Positions 1-8,915 of a DNA stretch of 32,487 nt are shown piece by piece. The stretch is from assembly GCA_002294045.1 (NCBI GenBank), contig DBEP01000102.1, positions 25,172-57,658 on the forward strand, written 5' to 3'. Source of the DNA: Lachnoclostridium sp. UBA903 (GTDB taxonomy: Bacteria > Bacillota > Clostridia > Lachnospirales > Lachnospiraceae). Under the pieces are notes generated by a model. That model did not search any database, was not told where the DNA came from, and was given only the letters and a program-made list of their open reading frames with translations. The stretch's first letter is position 1. The number at the start of each line of letters is the position of its first letter. The translations under genes were made by a program, and so were the position numbers.

Positions 1-62
1 AGATGTTTTTTTCTTCACACTTTCCTCATTCTGCCGCCGTGAGTTCGGGCTGCATTAAATCC

Positions 63-3000
63 TTAATCTATCCTGACACGGATGGCCCTGATTATGCCGT
101 CACGTATTCTTTTTGCTGCGTCGCCGGCTAAATAATCTCCTTCATATTCTTCTTTTGTATCCTCTATCACAATCTTTGTTATTTTACCGGCAGTTTCCCC
201 GTAAGTGGATTTTCTTCCCGGATTACAATAGGTTACCTTACACCGGGAAAAAAGCTGAAAAGTAACTTCTCCCTTTTCGGTAAAAAACCACCCCGGAAGT
301 TTCGGTTCAAAATGCAGCTTTAATATCCCTGTTTCATAAGTGAATATCCTGCCGCCCATAAACATTCGTATCCACATGGTAAGCAGCTCCGTGGTGGAAC
401 CGCTCAATCTGGCCACATACCCCCTGCCGTGAACCTGAGAATCCGGATTCTCACTGGAAGCCAAGAAAGAGGAATTCTCCAATATGCTCCTGCCATAGAC
501 TTCCGGCGGCAGAAAAGCTATAAGCGTATTTTGAATTTCCTCAAAAAACCTCTCATATAACCCGGCTTTCAGCATCCCCAGCAGATACTTATACTCCATA
601 TGCAGAAAAATACTTTCCCTTTCAAGCCATCCCGGAGTAAATGCTCTTATTCTCCCGTTTTCCATGGATATATCTTCAATCGGAACGGAGGTCTTATACA
701 TTTTCAGCTTTGTGTCATAAAGCCTGCTGTTCCTGATATTGGTACAGAGATTCTCCGCTGTCTTTTTATCCTTAAGAATTCCCAGCATTCTCGCCGGCCC
801 TTCCAGAAAGGAAGGCAAGGGGCTGATTACAAACGCCTTTACAACTGCCTTTTGTAAACCATAACGGCTGATAACCGGCTCTCCTACTTCTCCCCATACC
901 GGTGAGAATTCCGAAGCACGGTATGTAAAATAAGTCGGTACGATTCCGCTGCCGTAGCTTAAGGCTTTTTGGATTCCGGCATCCAGCTTTTCGTCAAACT
1001 CCCTGAATATGGAAAACACATTCCCCGTATCCATCTGCCGGAGCCTGCCGCTTAAATGGAATCTGGTAGTTTCCCTGTACCGCTCCCTTAAGGTGCTTAC
1101 TTTATCCCAATAGGCAAAATCACTCCACTCCTCTCTTTGGGATTGGGATAATGCGGCGGATACCTCCATTAAAAAATCATATATCTCTTCGGGAATTAAC
1201 AGGTCCGGTTTTATAATAACGGTATTACAGATAAAAGTAACCAGCCGCTTTAATTCAAAAGTCTCCGGCATCCCGCTGCCAAACAATCCGGGCAGGCCGT
1301 TCATGGCATCATTCCAGCCAGGCTTGCCGCCCTCCATCTCCACACCCATGCCATAAGGATCCAGGGACGCAAACTTATTGAGGGCTAAGGAAATCAATTT
1401 TACAATCAGAGTTGTTTTTACAACAGGAGCGGTTTTATAATCATACTCTTTCGCGCCGGCCGGTTTCATTTTTAGCCAGTTTGTACCGTTTTTATCAAAA
1501 TCCTTCCGGCCGTATTTTTCTTCATCTTCCACCAGCGCTCCGTATTGCCGCACTTCATTTTTTTGTATAACGTATTTTTCACTTCTCGGAACTACACGGG
1601 CCGGGCTGTCATAGAACCGGTAGCCGTTATCCTCAAACAGCAGCTCTTCTGTTTTATCCGGATAAATGTTAAGATAATTTTCAATCAAATCCAGATTGTA
1701 GTCCCAATGGTCGCTCCAATATCCATCCCCAAAACCCGCTTCGGTATTCTGAACCGAAAGCCTCAGCAGATTTTCCAGAAAGGCATCCTCATCCCCTTTT
1801 ATCTTTATATGGCAGCTGGCAATACAGTTGGCGACCTGTCCGGGAGTAAAGGCCTTACCAATAATCGCCTTTAGCCGGTTTATATTGCCGGCGGCATTCT
1901 CCTGTATGAACCTGTCCGCCTCCTCCCTGTACTTATCTTTTATCAGAAAGGCGGAAGGCCTGACTTCCAGAGGATTATAACCGTCAATCTGGATTAAGTC
2001 AAAAAAGGTTTTGATATTAAAATTGCCGACATCTTTATGAAAGAACACATCATTTCTTCTGTTCTGGCTGACATCACGGAAATTGCCGTTTCCCTGGGAA
2101 TAATATTCTCCTGCTATGGAGAAAAAATTGTAATCTCTTTCAGGGTCTCCGTGTTTGCGGCTGAACAGATGAACCACCGCTTTATTGTTATCCTTATTAA
2201 AAACATAGGGATAGCCTCCCCGCAGGAAGTTGTCCAGATAGCACTGCTCCACATATTGGTCAAATAAGGGAACTGCGGTATAAGTCTTTACATCCTTAGT
2301 CAGAATATCGGCAACTTCTTCCGCCTCATCTTCTTTCTCTTTAAAAAAACCGCCGTCACAGAAATCTCCCAGCTTTTCATTAACCTGCTCCGGTGAGCCT
2401 GCAAATCCCACCACAGTATTCCATTCATAGACTTTTCCGGCCCCCAGTTCAAATTCGGCCGGTGTAAATCCGCAGGGAACCTTATTAGCAAAGCACTGCG
2501 GTTTTTCTAAAACCGATTCCAGATTTTTTTCTAAAAATTCAACCGGGTATACCAAAGAGGTTTCGCAGCCAAAAATAACCTGGGCATCATAAATAACCGG
2601 CAGAATCTTACCATTGTTTACCGCCATATAATAATATCCGCCTTCAATACGGGACACCTCTGCAGAGTCATCGCTGGAAGCACGAAGAGTATAGTAAGGT
2701 ATGTTATTTTCAATATTTTTGATCTCCGTCCAGCTTTTTAAAAGATTGGACATTTCTTTAAATTCCCCGTTCCCGATACCATAGGGAATTATCTTGGGCA
2801 TGCCGTCCAGTATGCTGAGTTTTTTGCTGTCCTTAGTTATATTTTCAATACATACCTTTCTAACCAGGCCGCCGATACTGTAATTCGGCAGAACATAATA
2901 TTTAACCGTTACTTTCAGACCATACGCCGTGTTTACTTCTTCTATCTTAAAACTGTTCCTGCGGATGTATAAATTGCGGGCGGCCGTTTTGTCATAGCTG

Positions 3001-3278
3001 AAAAAGGGTTCCAAAAACTTTCCGTTACATTTTATAAAAGTCCTGAAACCCTTAATAGCCGTATTCTCATATGCCGTATTGGCAGGATTGAATTCCATAA
3101 TAGCATTGTTTTTATTATGTATGCCGAAGCTGTTAATCCCCTGTCCCCGGTTCGTATAATAAACCCATAGGGGAATCCCCTTAATTCCGGCCAAACCCGG
3201 CAGGAAGCTGGAGAAGGGCGGCAGTCTGTCATAATTTTTGATTACATAAGTATTACCCTCTAAATAAAATTGACCCAT
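63..3278 (-). CDS. Large glycoside phosphorylase of the GH94/GH149/GH161 type
   Basis: This 1071-residue protein resembles inverting glycoside phosphorylases that split beta-glucosides with phosphate to give a sugar 1-phosphate. The GH94-like catalytic stretch GKPGWNDAMNGLPG lies at residues 651-664, making Asp657 the likely general acid. A region rich in conserved polar residues (GNGNFRDVSQNRRNDV, 396-411) precedes it. There is no signal peptide, so it should act on imported oligosaccharides in the cytoplasm. At over 1000 residues it is longer than typical cellobiose phosphorylases (about 800) and fits the GH161/GH149 beta-1,3-glucan phosphorylases better; that assignment is an inference from length and remembered motifs. 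The ATG has a GAGGT ribosome site. It lies 104 bp downstream of a LacI regulator on the same strand, probably in one operon. Confidence 0.8.
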   Translation of the reverse strand: MGQFYLEGNTYVIKNYDRLPPFSSFLPGLAGIKGIPLWVYYTNRGQGINSFGIHNKNNAIMEFNPANTAYENTAIKGFRTFIKCNGKFLEPFFSYDKTAARNLYIRRNSFKIEEVNTAYGLKVTVKYYVLPNYSIGGLVRKVCIENITKDSKKLSILDGMPKIIPYGIGNGEFKEMSNLLKSWTEIKNIENNIPYYTLRASSDDSAEVSRIEGGYYYMAVNNGKILPVIYDAQVIFGCETSLVYPVEFLEKNLESVLEKPQCFANKVPCGFTPAEFELGAGKVYEWNTVVGFAGSPEQVNEKLGDFCDGGFFKEKEDEAEEVADILTKDVKTYTAVPLFDQYVEQCYLDNFLRGGYPYVFNKDNNKAVVHLFSRKHGDPERDYNFFSIAGEYYSQGNGNFRDVSQNRRNDVFFHKDVGNFNIKTFFDLIQIDGYNPLEVRPSAFLIKDKYREEADRFIQENAAGNINRLKAIIGKAFTPGQVANCIASCHIKIKGDEDAFLENLLRLSVQNTEAGFGDGYWSDHWDYNLDLIENYLNIYPDKTEELLFEDNGYRFYDSPARVVPRSEKYVIQKNEVRQYGALVEDEEKYGRKDFDKNGTNWLKMKPAGAKEYDYKTAPVVKTTLIVKLISLALNKFASLDPYGMGVEMEGGKPGWNDAMNGLPGLFGSGMPETFELKRLVTFICNTVIIKPDLLIPEEIYDFLMEVSAALSQSQREEWSDFAYWDKVSTLRERYRETTRFHLSGRLRQMDTGNVFSIFREFDEKLDAGIQKALSYGSGIVPTYFTYRASEFSPVWGEVGEPVISRYGLQKAVVKAFVISPLPSFLEGPARMLGILKDKKTAENLCTNIRNSRLYDTKLKMYKTSVPIEDISMENGRIRAFTPGWLERESIFLHMEYKYLLGMLKAGLYERFFEEIQNTLIAFLPPEVYGRSILENSSFLASSENPDSQVHGRGYVARLSGSTTELLTMWIRMFMGGRIFTYETGILKLHFEPKLPGWFFTEKGEVTFQLFSRCKVTYCNPGRKSTYGETAGKITKIVIEDTKEEYEGDYLAGDAAKRIRDGIIRAIRVRID

Positions 3279-3382
3279 AACAACCTCATTTCTTAATTAG
3301 TAAAATAAATTATATTTGTATTAATTTTTTCTGGTTATAATCGGTTTTGTAATCCCCGGACTGATTTTCTTAACCATAACAC

Positions 3383-4381
3383 CTAAATTCTCAGTTTACA
3401 GGATTCCCGGATAACCAGACTGGGAGACAGGCGTCGTATTTCACCCTTCACGGGTTCGGACGTCTGTAAAAGCCGGAGCAATTCCGAAGCGCCGGTATTG
3501 CCAAGTTCCGTTACCGGACTGTGTATGGTTGTGACAGACGGAGTATAATAAGGAGCCAGCGTGTTATCGTCAAAACCCATAATACTGATTTGTTCCGGAA
3601 CTTTTATTCCGGCCTCCGTAAGAGCACGGATACAGCCCCATGCCATTTCGTCGTTGGCACAGAAAAAAGCATCGGGCAGTTCAATTCCTTTTAACAGCAG
3701 TACCCGCATTTCACTGTAAGCTACCGCTTCCTCAAAATATCCCCGCAGGATTATGGAATCGTCAATAGGAAGCCCATATTTCTCCATAACGCTGACATAT
3801 GCCTTAAATCTGGCTTCATCATCATAATTTTTAATGCCGTGGATATATCCTATACGCCTGTGTCCCAGTTTAATCAGATATTCCATTCCCAGCAGGGCAC
3901 CCTCCCCGTTGTCAATGATTACGCTGGATATATTATCACCTGAAATTTCACGGTCAATAAATACAACTGGCATTTTTTTCTGAAGGATTCTTTCAATATG
4001 TTGCTCGGACAGCCGCTCATTCAATACAATTGCCCCTTCTACACCGGAAGAAAGAATCATTCCGTATATTTCCTCGCTGGTATTCTCATTGCTGACATAT
4101 ATATTTAATAAATATCCCCGACCTTTGCATTGCAGGTGAATTGCCTGCATCAGCATTTTATAGAAGTCTCCCTGTATACTCGGCAAAAACAAACCGATGG
4201 TATTTTTCTTGCAGGATTTCAGCAATCTGGCATTCACATTTGGAACATAGTTTAATTTTTCCACCGCTTCCAGAACCTTTTTTCTGGTTTCTTCACTTAC
4301 CACCTCCACATGATTCAATACATTAGAAACCGTTGATATTGCTACACCGGATTCATTAGCCACATCCTTGATTGTTACCAT
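3383..4381 (-). CDS. LacI-family transcriptional regulator
   Basis: The 332-residue protein has the LacI helix-turn-helix at its N-terminus (TIKDVANESGVAISTVSNVLN, residues 3-23), the hinge region, and a periplasmic-binding-like effector domain containing ANDEMAWGCIRAL and SIMGFDDNTLAPYYTPSVTTI. The length is normal for the family. A GGAGAG ribosome site lies 7 nt before the ATG. It is followed on the same strand by the large glycoside phosphorylase, so it probably senses an oligosaccharide or sugar phosphate from that pathway. Two LacI-type palindromes lie in its own upstream region, which points to autoregulation and control of the phosphorylase. The effector cannot be deduced. Confidence 0.95.
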   Translation of the reverse strand: MVTIKDVANESGVAISTVSNVLNHVEVVSEETRKKVLEAVEKLNYVPNVNARLLKSCKKNTIGLFLPSIQGDFYKMLMQAIHLQCKGRGYLLNIYVSNENTSEEIYGMILSSGVEGAIVLNERLSEQHIERILQKKMPVVFIDREISGDNISSVIIDNGEGALLGMEYLIKLGHRRIGYIHGIKNYDDEARFKAYVSVMEKYGLPIDDSIILRGYFEEAVAYSEMRVLLLKGIELPDAFFCANDEMAWGCIRALTEAGIKVPEQISIMGFDDNTLAPYYTPSVTTIHSPVTELGNTGASELLRLLQTSEPVKGEIRRLSPSLVIRESCKLRI

Positions 4382-4467
4382 CTTTTACTCTCCAATCTGT
4401 TTCCTGTACTTCCGTCCCTCTGCCGCTATAGTTGGATTATATATCGAAACAACCGGAAATACAATAG

Positions 4468-4483
4468 ATAAAAACATTTTTAT
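4468..4483. promoter_or_regulatory. LacI-type operator, near-perfect palindrome
   Basis: The 16-bp sequence ataaaaacatttttat differs by one base from the perfect palindrome at 4644-4659. The two centres are 176 bp apart, a spacing compatible with DNA looping. It lies 87 bp upstream of the LacI start codon. Assignment to this LacI protein is inferred from proximity. Confidence 0.5.
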
Positions 4484-4643
4484 TGGATTATTATAGTAAT
4501 TTTTCTTTTATAATTTATATAAATTGTATATTATTTTTCTTATAAAAATAATATACTTATATATTATGTCTTTATAAATTTATAATTATCAGTATAGACT
4601 TTTACTAAATATCTATTATACATTTTAAAGTCCCCAAAATTTA

Positions 4644-4659
4644 ATAAAAACGTTTTTAT
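4644..4659. promoter_or_regulatory. LacI-type operator, perfect palindrome
   Basis: The sequence ataaaaacgtttttat is a perfect 16-bp palindrome centred on a CG step, as is usual for LacI-family operators. It lies just upstream of a TATAAT box (4615-4620) that could serve the leftward lacI-phosphorylase operon. Confidence 0.6.
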
Positions 4660-4745
4660 AAAATTGTTATGATAGCTACTTTATATAAATTTATTCTTTT
4701 ATAATATAATATTTTTAGTATTTTTTACAATTTATTTAATATTAT

Positions 4746-6194
4746 TTAAATAGGCGGCGGAATCCTCTTATCAGCATATTGTTCGAAAGAATAAGCCAGC
4801 CTGATAAGCCTGGGCTCACTGAAAGCTTCCGCGGCAAAGGTAATCCCAAGGCATTTGCCGTCTTTTTGCATTCCTGCCGGAACGGTTATTAACGGATACC
4901 CTGCTTTATTAACCAGCTGTGCGGCTTTATTTCCCGGAAAAACCAGTGCATCCGCTTTATATTCTGATAAAGTTCTGTCTATTACTTCTTTGCTTAAGGA
5001 CATATGTTTTATTCTTCCTGATATATATTCCGCTTCCGTTAAAGAGCCTGACGTACTGTCGGCAAACTCGAAAAAAGACTGGCCGTATCGCAGCATGATT
5101 TCGGAATGTGCTTCATGAAAACGGATTAATTCAGACAGGGAATGAACCGGTATATGACTGTCCAGTTTTGATAAATAGAAATTTATATCTGCTTTAAATT
5201 CATATAAATTAACTTTTTTGGAATTAAGTTCTTGTGCCTGGGGAATTGTAAGGCCGTCTATTATTACTGCTCCGTTTTGTTTCATTATTTCAAGGGCGTT
5301 TTCCATAATATTTGTTTCTTCTTCCGTTAAACCGTCAAAGAAAAATTCCCGCGGTACACCAAGCCTGCTGCCCCTTAAGCCATCCCGGTCCAAAAACTGG
5401 GTATAGTTGGAATATGCCTTATCCTTCCCTGTAATGGTAACAGGATCTTCACCGTCGCAGCCTGCAATAAAACCAAGGAGAAGCGCCGCGTCTTCAACTG
5501 TTCTTGCCATGGGACCAGCAGTATCCTGCATATGGGAGGCAGGTATAATTCCCCTCCGGCTTACTAATCCCACCGTCGGCTTGATACCTGCAATTCCAAG
5601 ATTACCGGAAGGCTCCGTAATGGAACCGGAGGTTTCCGTTCCTATGGCGGCACAACAGAAATTACAGGTTACTGCTGCCCCGGAACCCGAACTGGAGCCG
5701 CCGGGACTTATGGATTTTAACCCAAATGGATTTAAAACCTGTCCCCCTCTCGAACTATATCCGGCCGGCATCCGGTCAGACATGTAGTTGGCCCATTCGG
5801 TCATATTGGTTTTCCCCAATATCAGTGCACCTGCTTTTCTCAGTTTTTCAATAATATAAGCATCTCTTTTGGCATATGCATCTTTTAACGCCAGGGAACC
5901 AGCACTTGTATGCATCCTATCTGCGGTTTCAATATTGTCCTTGACCAGAACCGGAATACCGTGGAGACTGCTTCGAACCCCTCTTGTATATCTTTCATAG
6001 TCCAGTGCCCTTGCTATATGGATTGCATCCGGATTGATTTCCAGAACAGAATTTACTTTAGGCCCTTCCTGGTCATACCGGGCTATTCTGTCCAGGTATT
6101 TCAATACTAATTCCTCCGAATTAATCTGGTTTTTCATAAATGCTTTCTGTATGCCTGATATAGTTGCTTCCTTTATTATAAAATTAGTATCCAA
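4746..6194 (-). CDS. Amidase signature family hydrolase
   Basis: This 482-residue protein has the full amidase-signature core: Lys85 in VLVKDNIE, the cis-Ser region PGGSSSGSG with Ser167, and the nucleophile Ser191 in GTETSGSITEPSG. The spacing of 24 between Ser167 and Ser191 matches GatA and fatty acid amide hydrolase. It is a lone gene, without gatB or gatC, so it is more likely a general amidase than part of the Glu-tRNA amidotransferase. The start is a TTG: AAAGGAAA lies 6 nt upstream and the first in-frame ATG (codon 20) would remove the start of the conserved N-terminal helix. The substrate is not predictable. Confidence 0.9.
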   Translation of the reverse strand: MDTNFIIKEATISGIQKAFMKNQINSEELVLKYLDRIARYDQEGPKVNSVLEINPDAIHIARALDYERYTRGVRSSLHGIPVLVKDNIETADRMHTSAGSLALKDAYAKRDAYIIEKLRKAGALILGKTNMTEWANYMSDRMPAGYSSRGGQVLNPFGLKSISPGGSSSGSGAAVTCNFCCAAIGTETSGSITEPSGNLGIAGIKPTVGLVSRRGIIPASHMQDTAGPMARTVEDAALLLGFIAGCDGEDPVTITGKDKAYSNYTQFLDRDGLRGSRLGVPREFFFDGLTEEETNIMENALEIMKQNGAVIIDGLTIPQAQELNSKKVNLYEFKADINFYLSKLDSHIPVHSLSELIRFHEAHSEIMLRYGQSFFEFADSTSGSLTEAEYISGRIKHMSLSKEVIDRTLSEYKADALVFPGNKAAQLVNKAGYPLITVPAGMQKDGKCLGITFAAEAFSEPRLIRLAYSFEQYADKRIPPPI

Positions 6195-6348
6195 AACAAT
6201 TTCCTTTCCATAATAAATAATTTAAAACCATATAAAAAGTATCTCTAAAAATCAGAATTCTATGAATAGAAAGAATAGAACATTCAGACTTGAGAATTGG
6301 TACAATCAGACTAAAGAAAAGGACACAATCAGGCAATAATAAAGCTGC

Positions 6349-6390
6349 CTGCGGGCTGTAAAGCAACAGATTTTACTTTACAGCCCGCAG
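6349..6390 (-). terminator. Intrinsic terminator after the flavodiiron gene
   Basis: A perfect 15-bp stem (6349-6363 with 6376-6390) encloses a 12-nt loop. On the minus strand it is followed by a T-rich stretch (GCAGCTTTATTATT). It lies about 75 bp beyond the stop of the flavodiiron gene and before the amidase gene, separating the two. Confidence 0.7.
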
Positions 6391-6464
6391 ACAGCCGCAT
6401 TCAAGCCATACTAACAGTGAAATTAATATAATAAAGATTAATAAACTTATTTTCTCAGGGGAAA

Positions 6465-7688
6465 TCAGCTGCGAAGTACTGCTTTCACTTCCTCCACAAG
6501 CTTTTTAACCTGGCTTCCTATCCTTTCCAGGTCCTCCGTCCTGGGATTGCCGGCAAATTCAACCGGTTCTATAAACTCCCAGCCCATAGCAAGTCTTGTC
6601 ATAATTTCATCCAATTCTCTCCCTGCACCGCCTGACCATCCGTAAGAACCAAACCGGAAAGCCTTGCGGTTATTCACTTTTTTCCTACCTAATTCTTCTA
6701 AAGTTGCTGCCATCGGAGGAAACATCTTAAATTCATAGGTCGGCATTGCCAGAATAATCCCCGTAGAGGTCCAAGCAGATGACAGAACTGTTCCCCAAGA
6801 ATCCTCCGGAACCTGATGTACATGAACCACCATATCTTCCTCTTGAAGTAAACGTACTGCGTAATTCACCGCATTTTCCGTCATTCCATACATAGAGCCC
6901 CATATCAGGGTAATTTCTTCCCTGGCAGGCCCCTTTTGGTAATCCGCATATCTCGAATAAGCATCCATTATCTCACCTGGATTTCTATATATGAGCCCGT
7001 GTCCCGGTGCTATCATGGTAACAGGCAGAGCCTGGCATTTCGCCACCGCTTTTTTAACCTGCATGGAGAAAAATCCCAATACATTGGAGTAATAACGCAC
7101 CGTTTCCTTCTCAAATAAATCCAGTTCTTCTTTGCTTAACATATCCGCATAGACGGAAGAGGTAATCTTGCCGAAGGAACCAAAGGCATCACAGGAAAAT
7201 AAAGTTCCCGTTAGGGTATCCAGGGTTGCAATGGTATCCGGCCAGTGTACGTTAGGTATTTCCACAAAATTTAATATATGTCCTTTACCCAGATCCAGGG
7301 TATCATTATCTCCCACTACTCTGATATTTTCCGTTATACCGTAAAAAGCATCCAGTAAATCCTTGGCTTTATTACTGCATAAAATCTTCAAATCGGGATT
7401 AAGCCGTTTAAAAGCCTCAATCCATCCGGAATGATCCGGTTCCATATGGCTTATTATTAGATATTCTATGGATTCAGGTGAAATTTTTAATTGTTCAATC
7501 AGGGCAAAAAGGGTATCCGGAACACCATCCCATCCGCATACGCCATCCACAATGGCTGTTTTTTCACCTTTTATAATGTAAGAATTCAAAGATACACCAT
7601 TCGGTATTTCCCAAAAGCCTTCAAATAATATATTTTCTACATTGATAGAAAGTTGATAGGTTCCATCAGCGATATTGGTAACCTGCAT
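6465..7688 (-). CDS. fprA: A-type flavodiiron protein (oxygen/NO reductase)
   Basis: The 407-residue protein has the two domains of flavodiiron proteins. The N-terminal metallo-beta-lactamase-like domain carries diiron ligands His81, Glu83 and Asp85 (SHMEPDHSG), His148 (NVHWPD), Asp167 (SCDAFG) and His230 (APGHG). The C-terminal flavodoxin domain (about 256-400) has the FMN loop WGSMYGMTENA and the second loop MPTYEFKMFP. In anaerobes these proteins reduce O2 to water, taking electrons from rubredoxin; a rubredoxin gene lies 3.3 kb away. An AAGGAGG site precedes the ATG. The promoter TTGACT-N17-TAAAAT is visible upstream. Confidence 0.96.
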   Translation of the reverse strand: MQVTNIADGTYQLSINVENILFEGFWEIPNGVSLNSYIIKGEKTAIVDGVCGWDGVPDTLFALIEQLKISPESIEYLIISHMEPDHSGWIEAFKRLNPDLKILCSNKAKDLLDAFYGITENIRVVGDNDTLDLGKGHILNFVEIPNVHWPDTIATLDTLTGTLFSCDAFGSFGKITSSVYADMLSKEELDLFEKETVRYYSNVLGFFSMQVKKAVAKCQALPVTMIAPGHGLIYRNPGEIMDAYSRYADYQKGPAREEITLIWGSMYGMTENAVNYAVRLLQEEDMVVHVHQVPEDSWGTVLSSAWTSTGIILAMPTYEFKMFPPMAATLEELGRKKVNNRKAFRFGSYGWSGGAGRELDEIMTRLAMGWEFIEPVEFAGNPRTEDLERIGSQVKKLVEEVKAVLRS

Positions 7689-7721
7689 AGCAAATCCTCC
7701 TTGTAATATTTTAATAACCTC

Positions 7722-7750
7722 ATTTTATCCATAATTAAGTACTTAGTCAA
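7722..7750 (-). promoter_or_regulatory. Promoter of the flavodiiron gene with palindrome in the spacer
   Basis: Reading leftwards, TTGACT (7745-7750) and TAAAAT (7722-7727) are separated by 17 bp. The perfect palindrome taagtactta (7736-7745) overlaps the -35 edge of the spacer and could be a repressor site. It lies 34 bp before the start codon. Confidence 0.65.
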
Positions 7751-7951
7751 CCGGATTTAAGAAAACTCGTACAAAATGCATGGATACCATGAATAAAATT
7801 ATTCGGAATTTACAGAAAATATATAAATAATTTTATGGCCCCATGTGTTTGGCATATGAAAGAATAATTGTTATTAATCGGTTGAATATTAAGTCCCAAT
7901 CTGTATAAAATTTAAACTATGTGAATCAAATAAGCGAAAACGGGAAATATA

Positions 7952-7980
7952 TTTACAGAATAATCAAAGGATGTTATAGT
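7952..7980 (+). promoter_or_regulatory. Promoter of the thioredoxin-like genes
   Basis: TTTACA (7952-7957) and TATAGT (7975-7980) are separated by 17 bp, with an extended -10 TG at 7972-7973. The expected transcript has a leader of roughly 110 nt before the first gene. This promoter and that of fprA share the 403-bp gap 7689-8091, which otherwise holds no gene. Confidence 0.65.
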
Positions 7981-8100
7981 AATAGAGTAGCACCATTCGA
8001 CACACACCACCATAAGACGGCATAAGACCTGGTGATATGATTTTTAATGTACGGTTTGGGATAACTCAATTATATAAGAACGAAAGAAGGAATGCATAAA
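7981..8100 (+). other. Untranslated leader of the thioredoxin-like operon
   Basis: The expected leader contains a direct repeat of CATAAGAC (10-bp period, near 8010-8028) flanked by the short complementary arms CACCA and TGGTG. It does not match a riboswitch that I recognise. Confidence 0.3.
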
Positions 8101-8364
8101 ATGAAGTCTATCACAATGTTTGAAACAAGCTGGTGCCCCCACTGCAGGCGGGCCCATAGATTAATGGATGAATTAATGCATGAGAATCCTAAATATAAGG
8201 AATTAAAAATCCGCGTAATTGATGAAGAAAAAGAAGCGGATATTGCAAATCAATATAACTATTATTATGTTCCGACTTATTACCTGGATTCAGAGAAAAT
8301 TCACGAGGGAGTTCCGAATAAAGAAGTAATCCATACACTTTTTGAGACTGCACTTTCTCAGTAA
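8101..8364 (+). CDS. Small thioredoxin/glutaredoxin-like protein with CPHC motif
   Basis: This 87-residue protein has a thioredoxin fold with the redox motif WCPHC near the N-terminus (SWCPHCRRAH) and the cis-proline region YYVPTYY. Its function is probably thiol-disulfide exchange, but the partner is unknown. An ATG also occurs at 8092, but the AGAAGG ribosome site (8085-8090) is only one base from it. The site is 10 nt from the ATG at 8101, which is therefore preferred. It precedes a standard thioredoxin gene on the same strand by 67 bp, and both probably share the promoter at 7952-7980. Confidence 0.88.
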   Translation: MKSITMFETSWCPHCRRAHRLMDELMHENPKYKELKIRVIDEEKEADIANQYNYYYVPTYYLDSEKIHEGVPNKEVIHTLFETALSQ

Positions 8365-8431
8365 CTTAATCACGGAAAAGTTTAAATCGCCGGATTATGA
8401 TAAGGTAACATAATACAAAGGAGATGAATTT

Positions 8432-8740
8432 ATGAATATACTAACTATAACCAAAAAAAATTTCGATTCGGAGGTTATAAATTCCGACAAGCCTGTATTG
8501 CTCGATTTTTGGGCTTCCTGGTGCGGCCCATGCAAGATGATTTCTCCTGTCGTGGATGAAATTGCCAAAGAAAATTCAGACATTAAAGTGGGAAAGATTA
8601 ATGTGGACGAAGAAGCGGAACTTGCCCAAAATTATAAGGTAATGTCCATTCCCACCCTCATGGTTATAAAAGACGGCAAAGTATATAATTCTTCCGTGGG
8701 AGTACAATCCAAACAAAATATTCTTGGTTTATTAAAATAA
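8432..8740 (+). CDS. trxA: Thioredoxin
   Basis: The 102-residue protein is a standard thioredoxin. It has the active site ASWCGPCKM (about residues 28-36), the cis-proline loop SIPTLMVIKDG, and the normal length for the family. It donates electrons to disulfides of cytoplasmic proteins. The AAGGAG ribosome site is well spaced. No thioredoxin reductase is visible in the window. It is the last gene of a two-gene unit, ended by the strong hairpin at 8818-8864. Confidence 0.96.
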   Translation: MNILTITKKNFDSEVINSDKPVLLDFWASWCGPCKMISPVVDEIAKENSDIKVGKINVDEEAELAQNYKVMSIPTLMVIKDGKVYNSSVGVQSKQNILGLLK

Positions 8741-8817
8741 ACCATTCCCGTTATTGAATGATAAGATATCCTCTTATTCATTATGCTGAATATTATTCAC
8801 TTTACTGAATAAGGTAA

Positions 8818-8864
8818 AATGCGGATAACAGCCGGAAAATCGGCAGGCAGCTGTTATCCGCATT
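8818..8864. terminator. Bidirectional hairpin between convergent trxA and the Crp/Fnr gene
   Basis: A perfect 15-bp stem (8818-8832 with 8850-8864) encloses a 17-nt loop between two convergent genes. Short T-rich stretches lie on either side, so it can end transcription from both. Confidence 0.7.
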
Positions 8865-8915
8865 ATTTCATAGTGCATTTGCTGATTTTGCAAAACCAAA
8901 AAAACACTCTAAGTT

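Larger units (their letters stand above)
4382..4745 (-). promoter_or_regulatory. AT-rich upstream region of the LacI gene
   Basis: This 364-bp gap holds no gene. It is extremely AT-rich and contains two LacI-type operators (listed separately). A TATAAT box for leftward transcription is visible at 4615-4620, but no good -35 box lies at the right distance; the right-hand operator sits immediately upstream of where it should be. The other operator is about 130 bp downstream of that box, inside the expected transcript leader. Confidence 0.5.

Noticed and set aside
6184..6366. 60-codon minus-strand frame between the amidase and flavodiiron genes
   Set aside because: It runs through the terminator hairpin, has no ribosome site and overlaps the amidase start; not a gene.
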